From Prescottella subtropica (GTDB lineage: Bacteria > Actinomycetota > Actinomycetes > Mycobacteriales > Mycobacteriaceae): 46,035 nucleotides of DNA. The notes beneath the pieces are model-generated. The model made no database searches. It saw nothing but the letters and a program-made list of their open reading frames with translations, and was not told where the DNA came from. The stretch lies in the NCBI RefSeq assembly GCF_005434945.1, contig NZ_SKCH01000028.1, forward strand, positions 1 to 46,035. Direction: 5' to 3'. The position numbers and the translations under genes were made by a program. The first letter of the stretch is position 1, and every line of letters starts with the position of its first letter. Below are positions 33,691-42,627 of this stretch, one piece after another.

Positions 33691-33726
33691 TGCGGCCCCA
33701 GTGAGGATGTCCTCGCTGGGGCCGCA
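33691..33726 (+). terminator. Terminator hairpin
   Basis: TGCGGCCCCAG (33691-33701) and CTGGGGCCGCA (33716-33726), with GAGGA and TCCTC extending the stem inside. Confidence 0.7.
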
Positions 33727-33763
33727 GTCGTCTGTGAGGCCGGCCGGCCTATCGGGCTGTCCG

Positions 33764-34399
33764 TCAGATGGAGGAGAGTCCGACAAGCTGCGGTGCGGCC
33801 AGGAGGGTGGCCAGCTCGTGATGACGGGTGCCGGCGATACCGCCCCGGTATCCGAGGGGAACCGAAATGTCCGGGAGTCGGTCACCGAGAACGAACAGGT
33901 CAGCGGGTTCCGGCCAGTAGTCACCGCTGGTGAGGTCCGGGTCTGCCCACGCCGCCTGGATCTGTGCGGCGATCGCGGGATCGGGGTGGGTGGGTGCGGT
34001 GATCGTCGACGAGGCGACGATGTATCGCGCGACGATGGGGCGGATCTCGTCGACAACCTGGTGGTGATCGGTACCGAGGTGGGTGGCGATCCTCCGTACG
34101 GGTTGGGCGAGGGAGCGGGCACGCAGGTAGATGCCGTACTTGTCGAGGAGTCGCTGCGCGAGGGCACCCGAGGCGATGAGTGCGACAACCGGATTCGCGT
34201 CGGCGGGGGGCGTCGGGACGGCGATGCTGGGGGAGTTCAGGACGAAGGCGTATTCGGCGGCGGTACGCGCCTCGTGGGGGGTGGCTCCTGCGTCGATGAG
34301 GTCGCGGCGGGTGTATCCATCGGTCTCGATGGCGTGACGCAGGGCTGACTTGTGGGCGGCGCGTGCGTCGGCGAGGTGGTCGGCGAGTGGTCCGGTCAT
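33764..34399 (-). CDS. Hypothetical 211-aa protein
   Basis: Start ATG 34399 has AGGAGGACC directly upstream. The N-terminal 120 residues are helical (DHLADARAAHKSALRHAIETDGYTRRDLIDAG), like a small regulator domain, with GATPHEARTAAEYAF following as a second helical unit. The C-terminal part is Pro/Asp-rich. Possible DNA-binding protein; not recognised. A hairpin at 34437-34467 separates it from the giant gene on the same strand. Confidence 0.6.
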   Translation of the reverse strand: MTGPLADHLADARAAHKSALRHAIETDGYTRRDLIDAGATPHEARTAAEYAFVLNSPSIAVPTPPADANPVVALIASGALAQRLLDKYGIYLRARSLAQPVRRIATHLGTDHHQVVDEIRPIVARYIVASSTITAPTHPDPAIAAQIQAAWADPDLTSGDYWPEPADLFVLGDRLPDISVPLGYRGGIAGTRHHELATLLAAPQLVGLSSI

Positions 34400-34436
34400 G
34401 GATGGTCCTCCTGGTTGGGTGTGCCACCACCATAGC

Positions 34437-34467
34437 GGGGCTGCGTGCGATTGTCACACGCAGCCCC
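34437..34467. terminator. Hairpin between minus-strand genes
   Basis: GGGGCTGCGTG (34437-34447) and CACGCAGCCCC (34457-34467) form an 11-bp stem upstream of the 211-aa gene. Confidence 0.45.
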
Positions 34468-34553
34468 AAAGTGGTTGGGATGCAGCAGCACCGACGCTGT
34501 CCGTGAATGCTCCTGCCCGCCGCGATTCGTGAGCCTGGGGCAGGTAGCGGAAA

Positions 34554-34583
34554 GGGGCTCAACCTCATGCAAGGTTGAGCCCC
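34554..34583 (-). terminator. Terminator of the giant methylase-helicase gene
   Basis: GGGGCTCAACCT and its exact complement enclose 6 bases, 12 bp beyond the stop on the minus strand, followed by TTTCCGC. Confidence 0.7.
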
Positions 34584-34594
34584 ACCGCCAGCAG

Positions 34595-37500
34595 TTACGC
34601 CGCCTGTGCGTCCACCGACTCGGCCGCGAGACTGTCAGCGATCTCCGCAGCGATGACCGCCAACCGGGCGTCCGCGGCGACAAGCGCCCGTTCATCGGGG
34701 AACACGGAGCGGGCCGCTTCCCGCGAGGCAGTCTCCTGCCCACGGAACCGGGTGATCGTCTCCTGCAGGCGGGTCACATGCTGTTCGCACGCCACACCGT
34801 CAACGTCCTGCAGCATCACCGCCACCACCGGTGCCAGCGCCGACACGCCGCGCCGGAGTTGAGCACGAGACACCGGAGCCGATGCCACCTGCACGTGATC
34901 GAAGTCGACACAGAACCCGACGATTGTGTCGTGGACGGTTTCAGCGGAGACAGTGACCGGCCCGAGCGACGCCCGCCGATAGGGGCGAGCCAGCAAGGAC
35001 CGGACCGACTCTGCGACCCGATCGAACGGAATTGCCGTCGTCGCTGTCGCCTGCTGCAGATCCCGCACCGCCGCCAGCGAACGGCCCAACCGGCGGACCT
35101 CCTCGGCGTACATGTCGGCCTGCTGCTCGGCGGCCCGCTGATTCCGCAGATGGTTGGCCTTCCGCAGCCGCAACGTCCGCGCCGTCGCCTTGATCTCCGC
35201 CTCCTCCAACAGCAGCGAGTTCCCCGACGCAGCCGCCTTGATCTCCGCATACGCCAACGTCGCATCTCCGATGTCGTCGATCTCGCGGACCGCCGGATCC
35301 GGCGAGTACAGGTGCGCGAACGCGCGCGCCTTGCGGTGCAGCACTTCCCACGAGTAGGCGTCGAAGGTTCGTTCGGTGACGTAGGTGAACACGTCCACGA
35401 CCTCGTTCAGGTTTCCGGGCCGGAACGCGCGACCCAACCCCTGCTCGACATCCGACGGCCGCCACGGCGGCGCCACCATGTGCACGGCCGCCAGGCGGGT
35501 CTGAATGTTCGTGCCGATACCGACCTTCGGGGTTGACCCGATCAGCACGGACACCGACCCGTCACGGCACGCCGCGTGCAACGCTTCCCGAGACTTCGCG
35601 GTAGTGGCCTCGTGCACGAACCGGATTCGGTCGGCCGGCACGCCACGGTCGATCAGCAGGTGACGCAACCGCCCGTAGGTGGAGGTGTCGTCGGGCTTCG
35701 GGGTGCCCAGATCGCAGAGCACCAGTTGCAGCGGCCCCGGGGTGTCGTTGTTGTACACCGCCTCACGGTTCTGGCGGTAGACGTCGGTGATGTGGTCCGC
35801 GGCCGCCACCAACTTCGGGGACTGCGATCCGACCCCGACCAACGCCGGATCCAACGCGATCTTGCGGCCGTCACCGCAGATCGCCAGCATGTTGTCGCTA
35901 CCTGGCTCACGAGTGTTGGCGCCCTGCAGTGCGTCCGCGCGGGCCACGAGACCAGCAACGTAGTCGAGTACCTGCTCGGACGGTTCGACGACGACCGTGT
36001 GTTCCCGCCGGTCCGGTCGGGCCAACCCGAGAGCGTCAGCCGGCAGCAGGTCCGCGAACTCGTCGAGGAGACGCCGCAACTCGGGAAGGTTTTGGATCGT
36101 CGACGGCCGTGTGTGGGTGCGGAACCCGGACCCGTCAGGGGCGACCTCGATACGGGTTTCCCAGCGGATGAACGTCGCCGCGAACGCATCGAAATGGGAC
36201 AGCCCCAGCGCGTCGAGACGATCGGGGATCATCAGCCGAGCCCAGCAGTACGTTTCAGCGAGCGTGTTCCGGAACGGTGTACCAGTGAACATGGCGAGCA
36301 CCGGGCGCCCCGGATGCCGGTCGGCGAGCGTTTCGACCTTCATCAGCATGTCGGTGGCCCGCTTCGACGATCCGAGGGAGAACCCGTCGGCGCGGGTAGC
36401 GATCGGCAGGCGAAGGAACTTGTCGGCCTCGTCGACAGCGAGATAGTCGATGCCGAGTTGTTCGAGGGTGATCTGATCGGGGTCGGCGACTTTCGACCGC
36501 AGGGCGCTCAGTTTCTCCTCGAGGGACCGGACCGCGCGTGCGATCTGCTTCGCGCCGTGCCCGCGGCCCGGGCCGTCGTGCATGCTTGCCCGTAGTGCCG
36601 CCTTCTGCGCCTCGATCCATGACGCTTCCGTTCTCGGGTCGACCCCGAGCGACGTGAACGCCTCATGCGTCAGGATCACAGCATCCCAATTCCCAGTGGC
36701 GCAGCGGGCCGCGAACAAGCGGCGGGCATCCCGGGCGAGGTCATCGTCGGTCGCCACCAGGAACCGGGCCGCGGGGAACGCCTGCTGCGCTTCCCGCGCG
36801 ATCTGCTCGAGCAGATGCTTCGGCACGGTGATGCACGGCCGGTGCACGAACCCGAACCGGCGCAGCATGATCGCGAGACTCACCATCTCCAACGTCTTGC
36901 CGGCGCCGACGGCATGACCGATCAGCGTCCGCGGCCGGGACAACGCCATATCCAGTGCATCGAGTTGGTGCGGCCACAACGAGATCCCCGCAGACAGGCC
37001 AGGAACCGTCAGATGGGAGCCGTCGGGGCGGCGTGTGACGTGAGAGCTGAACCGCTCGTTGTAGGCGTCGAGGATCCGGCGGCGGCGGGTGTCGTCCTCG
37101 AACACCCACACACTGAACCGCTCGTGCAACGCCTGCAGCCGGTCGGCGGCCGACGCGGTCTCGTTCGGGTTCCGGACCCGCTTCTCCTTGCCGTCGACGT
37201 AGAAGGAGTCGTAGACGATCGGCCGCTTACCGTTCAGGCCGCACTGCAGCAGGTCGATCGGCGACATATGCGCCGTCCCGTACATGATCCGGGCCTCAGC
37301 AGAGCAGCCCAGATTCTTCGGCAACTCCCAGTACGCGATTGACGGAGTGTGCAGGATCCCCCCGACATGGTTTGCGCCGAGTTCATCGCGCACAAACGCC
37401 GCCACATCCTCGACCGTCAGCCACGGCGCACCGAGGTTCACCCGCACATCGTTCTCGTCGAGTTGCGCAGGCATGACCTCTTCGAGCGCGGTCACGTTCC

Positions 37501-39328
37501 GGGCGTAGTCGCTGTCACGGCCTGCAGCCGCCACCGCGGCGACGAGTTTGGTGCGCACATTCCCCGACAAGTAGTCCCGCGCCGGGGTCCACGCGCCCGC
37601 CGCCTGCGGATCCCGGTAGACCAGATCCTCGAGCGCGGCCGCGGCCGCATCCTCGCCGTCGACACCCAGCAGGGACGCCACCCGCAGCAAATCCAGGAAA
37701 CCGCACTCGCCGAGCGTCACCGCCAACGCCTCCGCTGCAGTCTCGACCCGCTCGACCCGCGGCGGACGAACATTGACCCGCCCCAACAGCACTGCCGCAG
37801 GCTTCGCTTCCCGCGTATCAGGGTTGTACTCCTCCAACGCCATGACCAGCGAATAGTCCGGGTCGCGGCGGAACCCACCCATCGGGGGACGGCGCACCGA
37901 CAGCGCCGGAACACCAGTCTCCGGATCCGGCTTGCCCTCGACGATCGTGCCCCGGTTCAACGGGCCCCACGACGCGACATAGCCGGTGTACAGGTCCAAC
38001 GCCTGGGCGCGGGTGGGGGAGATCTCCTCATCGGGACGGTCGGGGTCCGACTCGAGATCCATCAGCGCGACCGCAGCATCCCGCAACGAGATCAGCGCCC
38101 GCAACTCCTTCGCCGGCCGCGGAACCTGCACCAACACCCCGTCAGTGACCGTGACGACCTGCCCGTCGACGAGATGAAACGACCGCTCCTTGCGGCCCTG
38201 CGCATCCGCCACCGGCAGATCCGCCCAGCCCACGGAGGGGACTGGATCAGCGGTGATCGGCGGCACCGTCGCGCACACCGCAGCGACCATCGCCGCCGTC
38301 GCCGCCACCGGATCATCAGCGAGGACCGCCAACCCGTTGTAGCGGTTACCGGTCACCCGCATCACCCCGGCCACATGCTCCGGGTACGCCGCCCAATACT
38401 TGTTGACCCGCACCGGGCTTGCTGCCACACCAGCAGTGACCGGAACGTCCACCACGTCACGACAGTCTGTGACCTGCGTCGACCCGTACACGCTCCGGCT
38501 GTGGTCGTAGTTGACCGAATCCCGCCACCCGGACCGGGGCACCCCGGCCCCACGAACCTGGAACACCAGCACATCCGCAACAACATCGGTGCCGGTGAAC
38601 GTGCCGGTCGGAAGACGCATCGCGGCAACGAGGTTCGCGTCACGGCACACCTCCCGCAGCGAGTTCCCCGAATCCATCACGAACCGGGACGCGATCACCA
38701 CCACATAACCGCCGGGGCGGACGGCACGGACCGCTCGCCGCAGGAAGTAGGTGTGCAACGGTGCATGAATCTCGTGCGCCGAGTCGTACACGTGCACCGA
38801 CGAGAACGGCACGTTCGCCACGACCGCATCGAAATGGTTGTCCCGCAACGACGTGGACTGCAGGCGGCCCGTGTAGATCGTTGCCGACGGATGCAGCAGT
38901 GCAGCGATCCGCGCCGATGTCGGGTCAACCTCGACACCGGTGAACTCGACAGGAAGACCAGCAGGCGCAGCATCCATCAGCGCACCGTGCCCGCACCCCA
39001 GATCGAGTACCCGACCCCCACCGAAACCGGCCGCGCCGAGCACCTGCCACAGGTGGGCCGCCACCGTCGGCGGCGTGTAGAACGCGGTGTCGACGACATC
39101 CGCGGCGGCTGCCCGCGCAGGCTCGTCGAGCAGCGAGTCGAGTCGGTCGGCGACGTCGAGCCACATCCCGGACGGTTCCGGATCGAATGCCGGCGCCAGC
39201 ACACCCCAACCGGGCCACGCCTGCAGCGCCGCCCGCTGACCGGTGGTGACCGGGGACTCGTCGCCGAGATCCCGGACTAGTTCGAGTGCCCGCACAGCGG
39301 AATTGACGGTGTCACGTGTTGAAGCCAC
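34595..39328 (-). CDS. Giant methylase-helicase, DarB/antirestriction-like
   Basis: A 1577-aa protein. Near the N-terminus is a SAM-binding motif VLDLGCGHG (107-115); the catalytic motif IV is NVPF (172-175) instead of NPPY/F. A superfamily 2 (SNF2-like) helicase fills the C-terminal half: VGAGKTLEM (Walker A, about 804-812), VDEADKF (about 963-968), FTGTPFRN, and GLGRAFRPGN (about 1297). The fusion and size resemble P1 DarB and other phage/plasmid proteins that protect incoming DNA from restriction or act as plasmid-encoded modification helicases. GTG 39328 follows GGGAGG; a longer frame upstream has no ribosome site. Coiled-coil-like helices occur near 1390-1440. Confidence 0.75.
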   Translation of the reverse strand: MASTRDTVNSAVRALELVRDLGDESPVTTGQRAALQAWPGWGVLAPAFDPEPSGMWLDVADRLDSLLDEPARAAAADVVDTAFYTPPTVAAHLWQVLGAAGFGGGRVLDLGCGHGALMDAAPAGLPVEFTGVEVDPTSARIAALLHPSATIYTGRLQSTSLRDNHFDAVVANVPFSSVHVYDSAHEIHAPLHTYFLRRAVRAVRPGGYVVVIASRFVMDSGNSLREVCRDANLVAAMRLPTGTFTGTDVVADVLVFQVRGAGVPRSGWRDSVNYDHSRSVYGSTQVTDCRDVVDVPVTAGVAASPVRVNKYWAAYPEHVAGVMRVTGNRYNGLAVLADDPVAATAAMVAAVCATVPPITADPVPSVGWADLPVADAQGRKERSFHLVDGQVVTVTDGVLVQVPRPAKELRALISLRDAAVALMDLESDPDRPDEEISPTRAQALDLYTGYVASWGPLNRGTIVEGKPDPETGVPALSVRRPPMGGFRRDPDYSLVMALEEYNPDTREAKPAAVLLGRVNVRPPRVERVETAAEALAVTLGECGFLDLLRVASLLGVDGEDAAAAALEDLVYRDPQAAGAWTPARDYLSGNVRTKLVAAVAAAGRDSDYARNVTALEEVMPAQLDENDVRVNLGAPWLTVEDVAAFVRDELGANHVGGILHTPSIAYWELPKNLGCSAEARIMYGTAHMSPIDLLQCGLNGKRPIVYDSFYVDGKEKRVRNPNETASAADRLQALHERFSVWVFEDDTRRRRILDAYNERFSSHVTRRPDGSHLTVPGLSAGISLWPHQLDALDMALSRPRTLIGHAVGAGKTLEMVSLAIMLRRFGFVHRPCITVPKHLLEQIAREAQQAFPAARFLVATDDDLARDARRLFAARCATGNWDAVILTHEAFTSLGVDPRTEASWIEAQKAALRASMHDGPGRGHGAKQIARAVRSLEEKLSALRSKVADPDQITLEQLGIDYLAVDEADKFLRLPIATRADGFSLGSSKRATDMLMKVETLADRHPGRPVLAMFTGTPFRNTLAETYCWARLMIPDRLDALGLSHFDAFAATFIRWETRIEVAPDGSGFRTHTRPSTIQNLPELRRLLDEFADLLPADALGLARPDRREHTVVVEPSEQVLDYVAGLVARADALQGANTREPGSDNMLAICGDGRKIALDPALVGVGSQSPKLVAAADHITDVYRQNREAVYNNDTPGPLQLVLCDLGTPKPDDTSTYGRLRHLLIDRGVPADRIRFVHEATTAKSREALHAACRDGSVSVLIGSTPKVGIGTNIQTRLAAVHMVAPPWRPSDVEQGLGRAFRPGNLNEVVDVFTYVTERTFDAYSWEVLHRKARAFAHLYSPDPAVREIDDIGDATLAYAEIKAAASGNSLLLEEAEIKATARTLRLRKANHLRNQRAAEQQADMYAEEVRRLGRSLAAVRDLQQATATTAIPFDRVAESVRSLLARPYRRASLGPVTVSAETVHDTIVGFCVDFDHVQVASAPVSRAQLRRGVSALAPVVAVMLQDVDGVACEQHVTRLQETITRFRGQETASREAARSVFPDERALVAADARLAVIAAEIADSLAAESVDAQAA

Positions 39329-39401
39329 GACAGAACTCCTCCCATGCCGCCGCGATCCACCGCAGCAGCCAAGAATCAGACAAGTATTTGCGTTGGCTTC
39401 A

Positions 39402-39433
39402 AGGTTCACGGCACCCCGAAAGCGGTGCGGCAC
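39402..39433 (-). promoter_or_regulatory. GTGCCGCAC-type promoter of the giant gene
   Basis: On the minus strand GTGCCGCAC (39433-39425), 17 bp, GAACCT (39407-39402). The chosen start is 96 bp after the 9-mer. Confidence 0.5.
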
Positions 39434-39633
39434 GACCACATAACCCCAGATAGATCACGGTCGGTGGCATGTTGCATGTATGTACACCACAGACAGAAAA
39501 CACATACCGTTCCCTACGCGCTGACAGTGGTGACAACTGTCGCCGTCAACGTCCCACCGCAGCCGACGCCGGCCGCACACCCACCCCTGTCCAGCCCTCC
39601 CCGCAGGCGTCGCCCACCAACAGCCGGCGACCC

Positions 39634-39665
39634 GTGCCGCACCCCACCGGCACGGCCGCGAACGT
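39634..39665 (+). promoter_or_regulatory. GTGCCGCAC-type promoter
   Basis: GTGCCGCAC (39634-39642), 17 bp, GAACGT (39660-39665). The start is 57 bp after the 9-mer. Confidence 0.6.
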
Positions 39666-39699
39666 GGACCCCACATCCGCCAACACAGGAGGCAGCCAC

Positions 39700-40035
39700 A
39701 TGCTCGCAGCGACCACCACCGGAAGCACCGCCGCTCAAGCGCGCGCCATCAGCATGGCCGCGATGCTCACCCGCGACCTCGATGACATCCCCGACCGCGA
39801 CCCGCTGGACCGACTGGTCGCGGGCCGCGACATGCTCACCGTCGCCGCACTCGTTATCCGCGCCACCCCCGACAGCGACGCCCGTGGCACCCTCGCCAAC
39901 GCCGGCCACGACTACTTCCGTGCCCTCGCTGCGTACAACGGCTCCGCCCACGTCCGCGACCTCGACACCGCCGTCCCCACCGGGAAACTGCCCGACGAGT
40001 GGATGGCCGTCGTCCAAGCCGCCTACGGCGACTGA
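39700..40035 (+). CDS. Hypothetical 111-aa protein
   Basis: ATG 39700 follows ACAGGAGG. Helical throughout (AQARAISMAAMLTRDLDDIP, LDRLVAGRDMLTVAALVIRAT), with an acidic-basic mix and Trp near the end. Function unknown. Own promoter and a 12-bp perfect hairpin after the stop. Confidence 0.65.
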   Translation: MLAATTTGSTAAQARAISMAAMLTRDLDDIPDRDPLDRLVAGRDMLTVAALVIRATPDSDARGTLANAGHDYFRALAAYNGSAHVRDLDTAVPTGKLPDEWMAVVQAAYGD

Positions 40036-40051
40036 CCGCCAGAACACCACC

Positions 40052-40084
40052 GCCGCCGAGCAGATCCCGACCCTGCTCGGCGGC
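40052..40084 (+). terminator. Terminator hairpin
   Basis: GCCGCCGAGCAG and its complement around 9 bases. Confidence 0.65.
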
Positions 40085-40146
40085 ACACCAGGCACCGAAC
40101 CCTGTCCACTCCCAGCCGGTGAAAGCCCAGCTCACGCACCGGAACC

Positions 40147-40178
40147 GTGCCGCACCCGACGAAACCGGTTGCGACAGT
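40147..40178 (+). promoter_or_regulatory. GTGCCGCAC-type promoter
   Basis: GTGCCGCAC (40147-40155), 17 bp, GACAGT (40173-40178): the best match in the window. The start is 60 bp after the 9-mer. Confidence 0.65.
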
Positions 40179-40215
40179 GGTTATCGAACACGGAAGACAA
40201 CGAAAGGGGCCGAAT

Positions 40216-40380
40216 ATGAAGCGCAAGACCGTTGGTGGCGACGAGGTCGACGCCTTCTCCCGCCGCCGCCACGCCCACAACTGGAAGCCCGGCGAACGCA
40301 AGGCGATCAAGACCGGCGCCAACCGTCGCCTCCGCCGCGAGGGCCGCGACGAGGCCCGCCGCGAGGCAGCCGCCCGCTAG
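40216..40380 (+). CDS. Very basic 54-aa protein
   Basis: MKRKTVGGDEVDAFSRRRHAH opens a protein with about 20 Lys/Arg residues, ending REGRDEARREAAAR. Strongly positive charge suggests binding to DNA or RNA, or to ribosomes. ATG 40216 follows AAAGGGGC. Own promoter and a 15-bp perfect hairpin 16 bp after the stop. Confidence 0.65.
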   Translation: MKRKTVGGDEVDAFSRRRHAHNWKPGERKAIKTGANRRLRREGRDEARREAAAR

Positions 40381-40396
40381 ACCCCAGCCCCGACCC

Positions 40397-40431
40397 GGAG
40401 GCCCCGCACACGAACAGTGTGCGGGGCCTCC
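40397..40431 (+). terminator. Terminator hairpin, 15-bp perfect stem
   Basis: GGAGGCCCCGCACAC and its complement enclose GAACA. Confidence 0.75.
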
Positions 40432-40495
40432 GACATGTCGGCACCCGCCCGGTAGTCGGCCGCACTGTCCGCCATCTCACCCGCCCCGACGCGCC

Positions 40496-40527
40496 GTGCC
40501 GCGCACCCCACACGTCCCCAACAGGAT
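40496..40527 (+). promoter_or_regulatory. GTGCCGCAC-type promoter
   Basis: GTGCCGCGC (40496-40504), 17 bp, CAGGAT (40522-40527). The GTG start at 40568 is 63 bp after the 9-mer. Confidence 0.55.
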
Positions 40528-40567
40528 CGACATCGACAATGAAACCCGCAACACGCCAGGAGAATCC

Positions 40568-41146
40568 GTGACCAACCATGCAACAGGAGAACGCACGGCC
40601 AGCATCGTCGAACGCGTCCTCCTCAACCACGACACCGCTGCCACCGACGTCGCCGGCGTCGTCGCACACATCACCGCAGCCGACCGTGCCGCCGCACTGA
40701 ACCTGCTCCGCTCCCTCGACAACGGTGCAGCCCCCGCAGACGTCGCCGCAGAACTGGCCAGCACCATCGCCGCAGTGTTCAACGTGTGGCGAGACGACGA
40801 CACCGACTCCCCACTCCCACACCCCTACGGGGATGGCCCCTGGCGTCTCTACCCGGCCGACCCCGGCCAGACGGCCCACCGCGACCCGACCGACTGGGAG
40901 GCCGATCAGGAATCCCGCCCGATCGCCACCGTGCACGTGGCCATCATCGAACACAAGTCCGGCAGCAACGTGAGTACCCACCTCACCGCCGCGAGCGCAC
41001 GAAACGAGATCGCACGCTTCGCCGCCGCATGGTGGGACAGCCGAAACGGTGCGATGCCCGACGACCAGGACGAGCTGATCGACGCCTACTTCGGCGACCA
41101 CGAGTACGAATGGTGGTCGATCGTGGAAACGCCCATCGAACCGTAG
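40568..41146 (+). CDS. Hypothetical 192-aa protein
   Basis: GTG 40568 follows CCAGGAGAATCC. The first 70 residues are helical (AALNLLRSLDNGAAPADVAAELASTIAAVF); the rest is mixed, with Trp-rich ends (YEWWSIVETP). Repeated acidic patches. No family recognised. A 15-bp perfect hairpin follows the stop. Confidence 0.65.
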   Translation: MTNHATGERTASIVERVLLNHDTAATDVAGVVAHITAADRAAALNLLRSLDNGAAPADVAAELASTIAAVFNVWRDDDTDSPLPHPYGDGPWRLYPADPGQTAHRDPTDWEADQESRPIATVHVAIIEHKSGSNVSTHLTAASARNEIARFAAAWWDSRNGAMPDDQDELIDAYFGDHEYEWWSIVETPIEP

Positions 41147-41156
41147 AACCAGACGT

Positions 41157-41194
41157 GCAGTGCCCGGCAGACCCCACCATCTGCCGGGCACTGC
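41157..41194 (+). terminator. Terminator hairpin, 15-bp perfect stem
   Basis: GCAGTGCCCGGCAGA and its complement around 8 bases; it also ends near the stop of the convergent 107-aa gene. Confidence 0.75.
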
Positions 41195-41199
41195 ACCGT

Positions 41200-41523
41200 T
41201 TACAGCCGACCCGGTTCGGGGTGGGTTCCCACACCGCTCCCGCTGCCGACAACCGTGCCGTCGAGTCGCCGCCCATAGATCCGAACCGCGTGCCAGCCCC
41301 CACCCGCGGTCGCAGCCCGGCCGGCCGTCGCGGCCGCATGAACCGCCCACTCGACGGATTCCCCAAGCCGAACCAGGATCTCGGTCGCGAACTGCTCGGC
41401 ACGCAACCTCGGCGGATGCTGGCTTTCCCCGAACCGGGCGCCCGTAGCCATGTCCTCCGTGTACTTCCCGACGGTGTGCGCGCGTTCCCGCGCTGCACGC
41501 TTGGCTGCCTTATTCCGGGTCAT
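41200..41523 (-). CDS. Basic 107-aa hypothetical protein
   Basis: ATG 41523 follows GAGGAGAA. The first 20 residues are very basic (TRNKAAKRAARERAHTVGKY); the rest is mixed helical with VRLGESVEWAVHAAATAGRAATAG and a Gly/Ser tail. Unknown function. Convergent to the 192-aa gene. Confidence 0.6.
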   Translation of the reverse strand: MTRNKAAKRAARERAHTVGKYTEDMATGARFGESQHPPRLRAEQFATEILVRLGESVEWAVHAAATAGRAATAGGGWHAVRIYGRRLDGTVVGSGSGVGTHPEPGRL

Positions 41524-41855
41524 GGCGGGTTTCTCCTCGTTCCTGTCCGGACGCCTGGCCCCGTGCCGGCCGTGGCGCATAAACACACGGATGCGAGACA
41601 TCACGCGAGTCCGAGACCCTTGCCCTCGGGGGAATCCGCCTGGCACGGTGTCGGATTCACTCGGGGAACGGCCAGCGTGATTGGCCGCTGCACGCACTGT
41701 ATCTTCCCCGGTTCCGGTGGCCGGCCCCACGGGCAGCAGTTGGCATCACCGGCACCGTCTCCGCTCCATCCCAGCGGATCCTGCCGTGCCGCAACCACTT
41801 CGGTCGGCCCATACGTTTCTGGTGTTCCCAACCAGCACGCCAACAGGAGGCAGAC
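41524..41855. other. 332-bp divergent intergenic region
   Basis: It carries the promoter of the 139-aa gene (41786-41817). The first 260 bp show no other feature that I can name. Confidence 0.4.
41786..41817 (+). promoter_or_regulatory. GTGCCGCAC-type promoter
   Basis: GTGCCGCAA (41786-41794), 17 bp, TACGTT (41812-41817). The start is 61 bp after the 9-mer. Confidence 0.6.
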
Positions 41856-42275
41856 ATGAGTGACCGTTACACGCCGAAGGTCGGAGACAACGTCGTGATC
41901 GGTGAGGCGTTCCTCAAGCGCGGCGAGAAGATCGTCGTCTACGTCGTCAAGAAGGTGAATCCCAAGACGCTCACGTTGGCACCACTGTCGGGAGTGGGTA
42001 TGGGCGTACGCATCCCCGGATACGGCGTGCAGCCCGCAACGGACGCCCAGGTCGCGGCCGCAGCCGCAGTCGACCCCGCCGCGATGGTCGCGGTCGGCAG
42101 CATCGTCACCGTCTCCACCCGCAAGGACCAGTTGTTCGTCGTCGTCGGGGAGACTGCGAAGGGATTCAGCCTCGCTGACCTCAACGGTGACGGGTCGATG
42201 CGAACCCGGGCCCACGCATCGCTCCTGCGGAAGGTGCAGGTCGACGCCGCCGCGATCATCGCGGGCGCGGCCTGA
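41856..42275 (+). CDS. Hypothetical 139-aa protein
   Basis: ATG 41856 follows ACAGGAGG. Beta-rich and basic, with KVGDNVVIGEAF, KIVVYVVKKVNPKTLTLAPL and VAVGSIVTVSTRKDQLFVVVGET, which suggests two small barrel-like units. Not recognised. A 15-bp perfect hairpin follows. Confidence 0.65.
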   Translation: MSDRYTPKVGDNVVIGEAFLKRGEKIVVYVVKKVNPKTLTLAPLSGVGMGVRIPGYGVQPATDAQVAAAAAVDPAAMVAVGSIVTVSTRKDQLFVVVGETAKGFSLADLNGDGSMRTRAHASLLRKVQVDAAAIIAGAA

Positions 42276-42285
42276 CCTGATTCCG

Positions 42286-42325
42286 CTGCTGCGGGCCCGG
42301 TGTGAGGGCGCCGGGCCCGCAGCAG
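42286..42325 (+). terminator. Terminator hairpin, 15-bp perfect stem
   Basis: CTGCTGCGGGCCCGG and its complement enclose 10 bases. Confidence 0.7.
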
Positions 42326-42380
42326 ACGAAACACGCCAGCATTCAGAGACTTCCCCGAACAGGAAGGAACGGTAGTTGAC

Positions 42381-42626
42381 GTGATCCGAACCTCGGACAT
42401 CACTATCGCCACGGCATCAGCATCGTCCTACGACCACTGGTTTTGGGCAGTCGGGCCGTTCGTTGGACTCCTGGCACTCGTGTGCCTCACCGCCGCGACA
42501 TTCGCGTACACGCGGCACCGGAAAATCCACGGAAACGTCCGGTCGGTCGTGCACGAGAGCGCAATCCTCGGTGCGACGACTCTCAGCATCACGTACACGG
42601 TCGCCGCGATCATCGCGATCTACTGA
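42381..42626 (+). CDS. Two-helix membrane protein, 81 aa
   Basis: GTG 42381 lies 10 bp after AGGAAGGAAC. Two hydrophobic segments, FWAVGPFVGLLALVCLTAA and ATTLSITYTVAAIIAIY, with a charged loop between (RHRKIHGNVRSVVHESA), place a small protein in the membrane with both ends on the same side. Holin-like size and layout are possible but there is no direct evidence. Confidence 0.6.
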   Translation: MIRTSDITIATASASSYDHWFWAVGPFVGLLALVCLTAATFAYTRHRKIHGNVRSVVHESAILGATTLSITYTVAAIIAIY

Positions 42627-42627
42627 T

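Larger units (their letters stand above)
39329..39699. other. 371-bp divergent intergenic region
   Basis: It holds two 9-mer promoters pointing apart: minus 39433-39402 for the giant gene and plus 39634-39665 for the 111-aa gene. It is AT-richer around 39361-39400 and 39461-39520. I saw no gene. Confidence 0.5.

Noticed and set aside
13672-33763. The 10-mer GGGCTGTCCG occurs four times (13672, 23254, 33104, 33754).
   Set aside because: One copy lies inside a gene and another inside a local hairpin; spacing to genes is not constant, so chance in GC-rich DNA is enough.
37349-39280. A 643-codon open frame on the plus strand opposite the giant methylase-helicase.
   Set aside because: Composition is Arg/His/Pro-rich, as in shadow frames, and the opposite strand has clear methylase motifs.
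40681-40700. GTGCCGCCGCAC inside the 192-aa gene.
   Set aside because: It is coding, interrupted by an extra GCC, and has no start downstream; it looks like alanine codons.
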